Assembly (NCBI RefSeq): GCF_000485595.1
Contig: NW_014578462.1
Coordinates: forward strand, 4,096 to 34,874
Reading direction: 5' to 3'
Source of the DNA: Priapulus caudatus
Lineage: Eukaryota > Priapulida > Priapulimorpha > Priapulimorphida > Priapulidae
DNA length: 30,779 nt
Shown: positions 19,559 to 27,779 of the stretch, in pieces
Position numbering within the stretch: position 1 is the first letter of the stretch
Layout: every line of letters begins with the position of its first letter
The notes under the pieces: model-generated
The model's database searches: none
The model's input: the letters and a program-made list of their open reading frames with translations, nothing else
Told to the model about the DNA's origin: nothing
Translations under genes and position numbers: made by a program

Positions 19559-22500
19559 CTGTTAACAGGGAAAAAAAATTCCCTTTTTTTTTTTCACAGG
19601 AGCTCTTTTTAAAAGTATGTGGAAAAAATAGCTCTCGTCAAAAATTTCACAGGAGCTATTTTGAGCCTCACGGGAGCGATTTCGGAGATTTGAAGAGCGA
19701 ATCGCTCATCGCTCCCGTGTATTTTTTACCCTGGTCCTGTAGAAACAACGCAGAGCTGACGGTCAACCACACACACACGGACACACGAGCGCATGCCAAG
19801 GTCAACGTGGGCGGCAGGGAGGGGGGAGGGGGTGATGACAATGCAGGACCACCAGGGGGCGTCTTTGCCGTGATGCAGGGACACCAGGGGGCGTCTGTGC
19901 CGTGATGCAAGGACACCAGGGGGCGTCTGTGCCGTGATGCAGCGCCACCAGGGGGCGTCTGTGCCGTGATGCAGCGCCACCAGGGGGCGTCTGTGCCGTG
20001 ATGCAGGGCCACCAGGGGGCGTCTGTGCCGTGATGCAGCGCCACCAGGGGGCGTCTGTGCCGTGATGCAGGGCCACCAGGGGGCGTCTGTGCCATGATGC
20101 AGCGCCACCAAATGGCACTAGCATCAATATGCAGTACCACCAGGGGGCACTAGCATCAATATGCAGTACCACCAGGGGGCACTAGCATCAATNNNNNNNN
20201 NNGGGCACTAGCATCAATATGCAGTACCACCAGGGGGCACTAGCATCAATATGCAGTACCACCAGGGGGCACTAGCATCAAGATACATGACCACCAGGGG
20301 CACTAGCATCAAGAGACATGACCACCAGGGGCACTAGCATCAAGATACATGACCACCAGGGGCACTAGCATCAAGAGACATGACCACCAGGGGCACTAGC
20401 ATCAAGAGACATGACCACCAGGGGGCACTAGCATCAAGAGACATGACCACCAGGGGGCACTAGCATCAATATTCATCGTAAACTTTATAGCTTTATGGGA
20501 TCTAATAGCAAGCTCGTAGCATCTACACACGGGGGTGATGCAGGTACAGACTGTGCTTCGTAGCGCCAGTACAGGCTTCACAGATGTAATATTCAATTTT
20601 CAAATGTTCATTTTTGCTTGCCTGGGTACAAAGCTATTGTAGAAAATAGTTCAAGAAACGACAATTTGGCGGCCATTTTGTTTATGCAAATTAGATGGCC
20701 AAAAACTCAAAATTTCGCTTAGGAACCGTGCTTATCGGATTCAGCATACTCGAATTATGTTAAAAAGTCTGGTTCCCAACTTTTACCCCAAAATGCCCCT
20801 AACATTAACATTTTTCAGAAATCCCACTAGTCTATATAAGCACACGCTATACTCACTGACGAATGTTCTTTATGGCTGCATCTCTCTGCAACGCGCGAAT
20901 GTTTTCCATGACCAGCGAGACGGATGGTTCAACCTCTAACTGCTCTCTCAACCACTCCACGACCGACTGGTTGTCGTCCCACAGATATCCCTGCACAGCA
21001 AACATCGTTACATTATCCAGCAGTGATGATGTTATATTATTATTGTATTATAAATTAATTATATAAATTAAATATATGTTATTATTATATATGTTATCAT
21101 CCAGCAGTGATGCTAGTGTGTGTCTACGATAAAGCTAACGCACTCAGTATTGAAGTTACTAATGCTAATCTTATGTTTGAAACTTTGAACAGATTTATTA
21201 TTGATAATTTCTTGTTTAAATAATATCATCTCTTTCTGTTTCCTCAACACATAGGTCTCCCTCTCTCCTCCACTTGTCCTCTTTTTTCTCCTTCTCTCTT
21301 TTCTACCCATTACCTCTCTCACATACACACTCCCTCTCTTCCTTCTCCCTCTCTCTCTCTCTCTCTCTCCTATCCTCTATCATCTCCTCCACCACTGCTA
21401 GACATCGGCGGTGACAGTGTTGACAAGTACGTTGACAGCTCCCTTGGCCTCTATGACCCAGTGACATAACAATGACTCCACCTGTCTGTCTCTCCCCCTC
21501 TCTTCCTCTCCTCCTATCTCTTCCACTCCCCCTCTCCCCCTGTATCTTCCTCTCCCCCTATCTCTTCCTCTCCACCTCTCTTCCTCTCCACCTGTCTCTC
21601 CTCTCCCCCTCTCTTCCTCTCCCCCTGTCTCTCCTCTCCTCTACCACCTCTCCACTTCTCTCAAATCTCACACACAAACGCGGCGGCGCGCACACGTACG
21701 TTGACGGCTCCCTTTGCCTCGATGAACCAACGACGCATCATGGACTCCACCTGTCCATCGGTGAGGTCCGCGTTCGTGTGCCAAATCTTCTGCTTCACCT
21801 GGTTCTCCAGCAGGCGGCGCCGCAGTCGCCAGTAGAAGAATCGGCGTGACGTGCGCCATGAAATGATGTCCTGCGCGTGAGAACAGACAAACTTGTATAG
21901 GGTGGTCCCGGTTAGGGATTAGAGTGCAGTTTCTACGAGGTTAGCACTAAATGGTGCGGTTTCTCCTTGGGTTAGTGCATTGGGTTGTTTTCCCCTAGGT
22001 TGGCAGTATCGGGTGTGGTATATGACTATCATAGCTGCATTTTCAAACCATAGACAAGTTAATTTTTGCTCTATTTTACTCATGTATCTACTCGATATTG
22101 AAAATTGACAGAGAAAGAGAGAGGGAGAAGGAGAGAAAGAGAGAGGGAAAGGGAGAGAAAGAGAGAGGGAGAGAGAGAAAGAGAGAGAGAGACAGAAAGA
22201 GAGGATGAGGGTGTGGAGAGGGGGAGAGATAGCCAGAGGGAGAGGGCTATAGAGAGAGACAGACAGACAGAGACATAGAACGAGGGGAAGGGAAGGGGGA
22301 GGAGGCAGGAGAAGACAATGGAGGGAAGGAGGGCAGGAGAAAAAGAGAGCAAAATAGACGGAGAGAGACAGAGTACAGTGCTGATGAATACCGTGATGAC
22401 ATTCTTATCTCTCATCCGGCCGGCCGTGTCGTGCAGGTCCGCAAACATGACCGCCACCTGGTGGTACATGTGCATCAGTTTCTGCTGCCGCTCCTGCATC

Positions 22501-23711
22501 TGAATCTCAATGTGGTGTCTCACATCTGCACCTGTCCGAAGGAAAGCCCACAAAATAATTACGCACACAGGGTGCAAAATTAACGCGAGTCCGAAGTCAA
22601 ATACTCCCTGAATTACTATCAGACTCCCTGATTTGACATATGCAGGAGTCCGTGTGGCTCCCTGAAAATTCTGCTATACTAACTAGTTCGTTCCAGAGCA
22701 CGGCCTCGCGAAATTACCATATTTTTTTATAGCAAATGACCCAGGAAAATTTGGCAGACTTGTCTTTTTTGTTAATATCTGTGGTACTACTTGTATACTG
22801 CGGACTCTCTCGTTTTGCTGAGGACTCCCTCTTTTTGCTGGTAGGGACTGTGAGTCTGTTGGACTCGCTTGTTCAAAAGTTAATTTCTACCCCTGCACAC
22901 ATGAAAATGCCATGTTCACACCACCTCGATGTGGCCACTGTCAGACGCCGACAAAGAATCGAATGGAGAACAAAACGTAGAAAAGTGTCGACAACAAACT
23001 TGGCCAACTTCATTAATAAAAAGTTGAATTCATTATTAAAAAAATATTAATTGGTTATAATTAAAATTAATTATTAATTAGTAATATAAAGTCGTTAATA
23101 ATTTTTTTTTATTCAATAATTAGTCATTAATCAATACTGTTGACACGGCTACATTGGTTAATAAACGATCGTGTTATTATGTTAGTCAGTACATTTAGCA
23201 TTGACAGTGCCTGCTTACATACAGCGTCTATTTCACATGGTGGGGGATAGATGGCGCCACTTACTGAGATCGGGTGAGGCCAGCTGACGTTTGAGCTGCA
23301 CACACAGGGGATCGATTCTGTTGATCGTTTTGATGAGATCCTTCGTGCGATATTTAATTTCCACAGTGCCCTCCGGTTCCAGCACCCCTCCCCTGTAACA
23401 GATCGCACCCTGACGTGTAGCATGGTGGCTGCCAAACCTGCCTCAATAACTCACACTCACAGGTACACAATAACTCACGCTATCTTACAGCAACTCACGC
23501 TTTCTCACAACAACTCACACTGCACTCTCACACAATAACTTACGCTCTACCACAATAAGTTACACTCAACAACAATAACTCACACTCACAGGTACACAAT
23601 AACTCACGCTATCTTACAGCAACTCACGCTTTCTCACAACAACTCACACTGCACTCTGACACAATAACTCGCTTTCACTACCTCTCGCTCTATCCCCCCC
23701 CCACACACACA

Positions 23712-23770
<59 letters not shown>

Positions 23771-26117
23771 TCCCCCTTCTCTCCTCTCTCTTCTCTCGCC
23801 CTCCCCTCCTTCTCTCTCTCTCACGTTCCCCTCTCCCCCTCTCTCTCTCTCTCTCGCTCTCCCTCCTCTCTCTCTCTCTCTCTGTCCCTCCCCCTCCCTC
23901 CTGCTCCCCTCTCTCTCTCTCACCTGCTCTCAGGATCAGCGTACATCTCCATGTAGCGGCTGTTGATGGACGGATCGACGACGACCCACGCTCCGCCACG
24001 CAGCTCCGCGTTCGGCGGGATGTAGATGCTGATTGGCTGTCGGTAGGCGACGAGGGCGTCGACGATGTACGAGCCAAACTTCAGCACCTGGTCGAACATG
24101 TCTGCAACGAGAGGGCGCCACTGATGATAGCGTCAACGTGATCGCATGAATCATGCCGGCAATTGTTTCTCGAACGAAAAAAAAACTATTAAAATGCAGT
24201 TGTAGTTTTATGTCATTGTAAATAGTGCCCGCGATTATTTTTTTTAGCAAAATATAAACTATTAAAACACGGCTGTCGGATTGTTTGCTATGGGGAGTAG
24301 TGTCCGGCATGCAAGTTGGCAGTATAATGCAACAATTTAACCATGTCGAGTCAACAAAACCAGAACTGCATTTTTATAGTTTCTATTCTATATATATTTA
24401 TATATTATTATCTATTTATGATATTTATTTTATCTATTCTATATTTAGTTTTTATTACCTTATATTCTAATATATAGTATTTTATTATTTCATTTAGTTT
24501 CATCTTCTAAAAAACGCAAAATAGTCACATTAACTCGGACGATGGCAGACACATGCGCGGAAGTGAGATAGCTGATATTATTCCAGTGCCGAACCCAACC
24601 ACGTCTGCGAACATGAGCTGATTCGCGAATAAAAACTCTCCCAGTACGAGTTTCCTGACGCTTACAGGCGCCACTTGTTTTCGCTCAAAACACCCGTTGT
24701 CATTGTCGTACCTTTCATGCCGCCAGAGAAACCGCGCCAGTTCGCGAAGATCATTAGCGGTAAAGTCTCCTTGCCAAAGTCCTGTATGGCCTGCGACGTC
24801 TTATAGGCGGAGTCTGGGAACCACACCTGCCCAGCCTGCGGTATCAGCTGAAGCAGCACATTGCCAATCAGTGACGAGTGATGCACGAACAATGATCTAC
24901 CTACTGATGAGTGACACAAGGCTGGAACTAACTACATGCTACATTGGAACTAACTACATGCTAGCTATGACTGCTATTCTGAGTCATTCCTGTCTTTACT
25001 ATCTAGTCTAAACACGTAAAATTATGTCTAACTACTGGTGAGTGACACAATGCTGGAACTAACTACATGCTATGACTGCCACTGAGTCATTCTTGACTCT
25101 ACTATCTAGTCTACATGCATGAAATGATTTAACTACTGATGAGTGACACAATGCTGGAGCTAACTACATGCTATGACTGCCACTCCGAGTCGGAGTCATT
25201 ACTGACTCTACTATCTACTCTGAGTACTATGCATGACAACCCTGCTGTTTCGAGTCGTTACTGGCAATCACTGCAACTGTGGTACAACAGTATCATCTGT
25301 ATGTAGTAATACTGGATGCAGGCGCAGATTTTGCTTCTACGGAAAAATCCTATGATAGTACTACACATTCGCGGTGCGGGTTACTACAGAAACATCTTAT
25401 AACAACAATACATGCTAACGCTGAAAACTACTACGGGAACATCCCCAGACACTATTACATCCACACTGGGCATGTTGCTATGGCAACATCCCGAGGCAGT
25501 GCTAGGCAACGGTTGCGCGACAACGCGGGAGGATGCTGTGTCTCACCCGAGCCTCGGAGTCATCGTTGGCGGGGTCGGCCGGGACCTCCACCTCGACAGT
25601 GCGTGTCTCAACGCTGATGACACCGACAGGGATGCCTCCCAACCTGCAGGAGATGAAGCCATGCACACGCTCACATCAGTCCACGTTGCCACGGGGACGA
25701 CAACAAGCCTCAAGCTTCTAGCAGCTTGTTATGATGAATACGAATGAACTTATCCTTAATTTCGCAACAGATAAAAACATCCGTTAACTCGACCTTCATT
25801 AAACGATAACTCGACCGCATTCCAAAAATTTACGCAGATAACATCAGGAGTCTATCAATATTGATATTGATATTGATATTGATATTGATATTGATATTGA
25901 TATTGATAGACTCCTGATAACATGGCAAGAGTCTATCATAAGTTACACCATTCCACCATCAATTTAAACCTCTCGAGGATTTACTCATGCTACATACCAA
26001 TCTTTACTGTTGCAATATCATAACAATAAGAATAAGCAACGTTCTCTTATTATTGACAGCAGGTTCACCGTATATATATATGAAGGAAAAGGAGTAAAGA
26101 AAGTGAGTATGTAGACT

Positions 26118-26180
<63 letters not shown>

Positions 26181-27735
26181 CACACGCACACATGCACACA
26201 CACACACGCACAGTCTCGACCAAAGTCAATGTGGCACATGTGTATTCAGACGATATCAGTCCACAAGACTGCGCCATGCACGTACTTTGCGCGCCCGACG
26301 ACGACCGTCTGACCCCACTTCTCCATGATCTCCATCCAGCTTCCCTCGTCAAAGAATCCGCTCTCCCACACGTTGGTGAGCGGGTCGATGCGGCCGGCGA
26401 GCATGTGCCGCGGGTCGTACGCTGACTTGGGCGGGTAGAACTGTATCTCACGATCGACGGGGTCGAGAGACTTGACGATCGGGAGGCCAGACGTCATGTT
26501 CTTACGAAGGAAATATCAAATGCTCGCGTAAGGATGTTGTATAAGTATAAGTGCAGGTATAGTAGGTTCCGTCATCATTATTCCTATTGTTAGTCCCGGT
26601 CCTAACCTTTTATCCCAAAACCAATGTAAACTAAACTAATGGCGAAGCTTTGTTACGACAACAAGCATCCGTGATTCCATCGATAGTTTTCATGATATTA
26701 TTATTATTATTATTAAATCTTTATTGCAGGTAATTCAGATACAAATACATGTACCTGAGTGATGACAGTTTTTTTCATGGAGAAAAAATCTGATAAACGC
26801 AATAGCGTTGAGTAGTTAAAATGATAAAATTTCTGAGTGATACAGTACAAAAGAATGCTATACAACATGAAGAAAAAATATATACACAAAAAACTTCAGC
26901 ATATTCTGTACTAGTAAAGTGAGAGTAGTTAAAATGATGTTTTTCTGAGTGATACAGTAGAAAACAACATAAATGTCGTCCAACATGGACACCGGTCGGC
27001 AACAGCTACCTTTGGCATGTAGGACAGCCAGCGTAACATGAGATGTATGCCGTCCATGTCGTTACGCACAACCGCGTGCGACACACCATTGTTGTGCATG
27101 ATCTGTACTCCACCCAGCTGGTTGTTGGATGTGTAGACCTCACGTCCCAGCAGCTAACGAGACAAACGAGCAACGCTAATTATAACTGAATATAATATCA
27201 GTATAAAGTAGCTTCTATAATTATAATTTAATTTATATAATTATATAATTATACATATATAAATATATAATATATATATAAATACTATATTATAATATAA
27301 TATAATATAATATAAATAATATATTATAATATAATATAATTAAGAAAAGTCTTGTTTCTTGGTTGAGTACACATACTCATGTACTCATCTGTTATTACTA
27401 CAGCAAGCATTATAGAAAATGCCACTTGACATTTTTCAATGTGACGGGTGTAAAAATGAGTAACGGACTTGAAAGTCACCTTTGCGAACACGTAAATAGG
27501 GGACAAGATGTTTTAAATAATAATGTACGAATAATGTATTTGCGTCATTGGTGACCCGTCAACCCGTGAACTTAAATGGTTAATACTCATTAAGACATTT
27601 ATTAACTTTAGAAAAGTGCAAAATCGCTGCCACGGAGAGACACTGCAAAGCAGGTGTACAACAGTAAAGGGTGCAGTTACATTAGTTCCTTAGTGTTACA
27701 TCACACGCACGCACGCACGCACGCACGCACACCGT

Positions 27736-27779
<44 letters not shown>

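Noticed and set aside
19668-20172. Minus-strand frames of 112-148 residues with DAPWW repeats
   Set aside because: They are translations of the 32-bp minisatellite in three frames because 32 is not a multiple of 3. They lie in an intron and cross no conserved domain.
24662-24711. Continuation of ACC exon f past the donor ([16 protein letters not shown])
   Set aside because: A GTACGA donor at the point where ACC similarity stops, and a correct phase 1 join to exon g, show that this part is intron.
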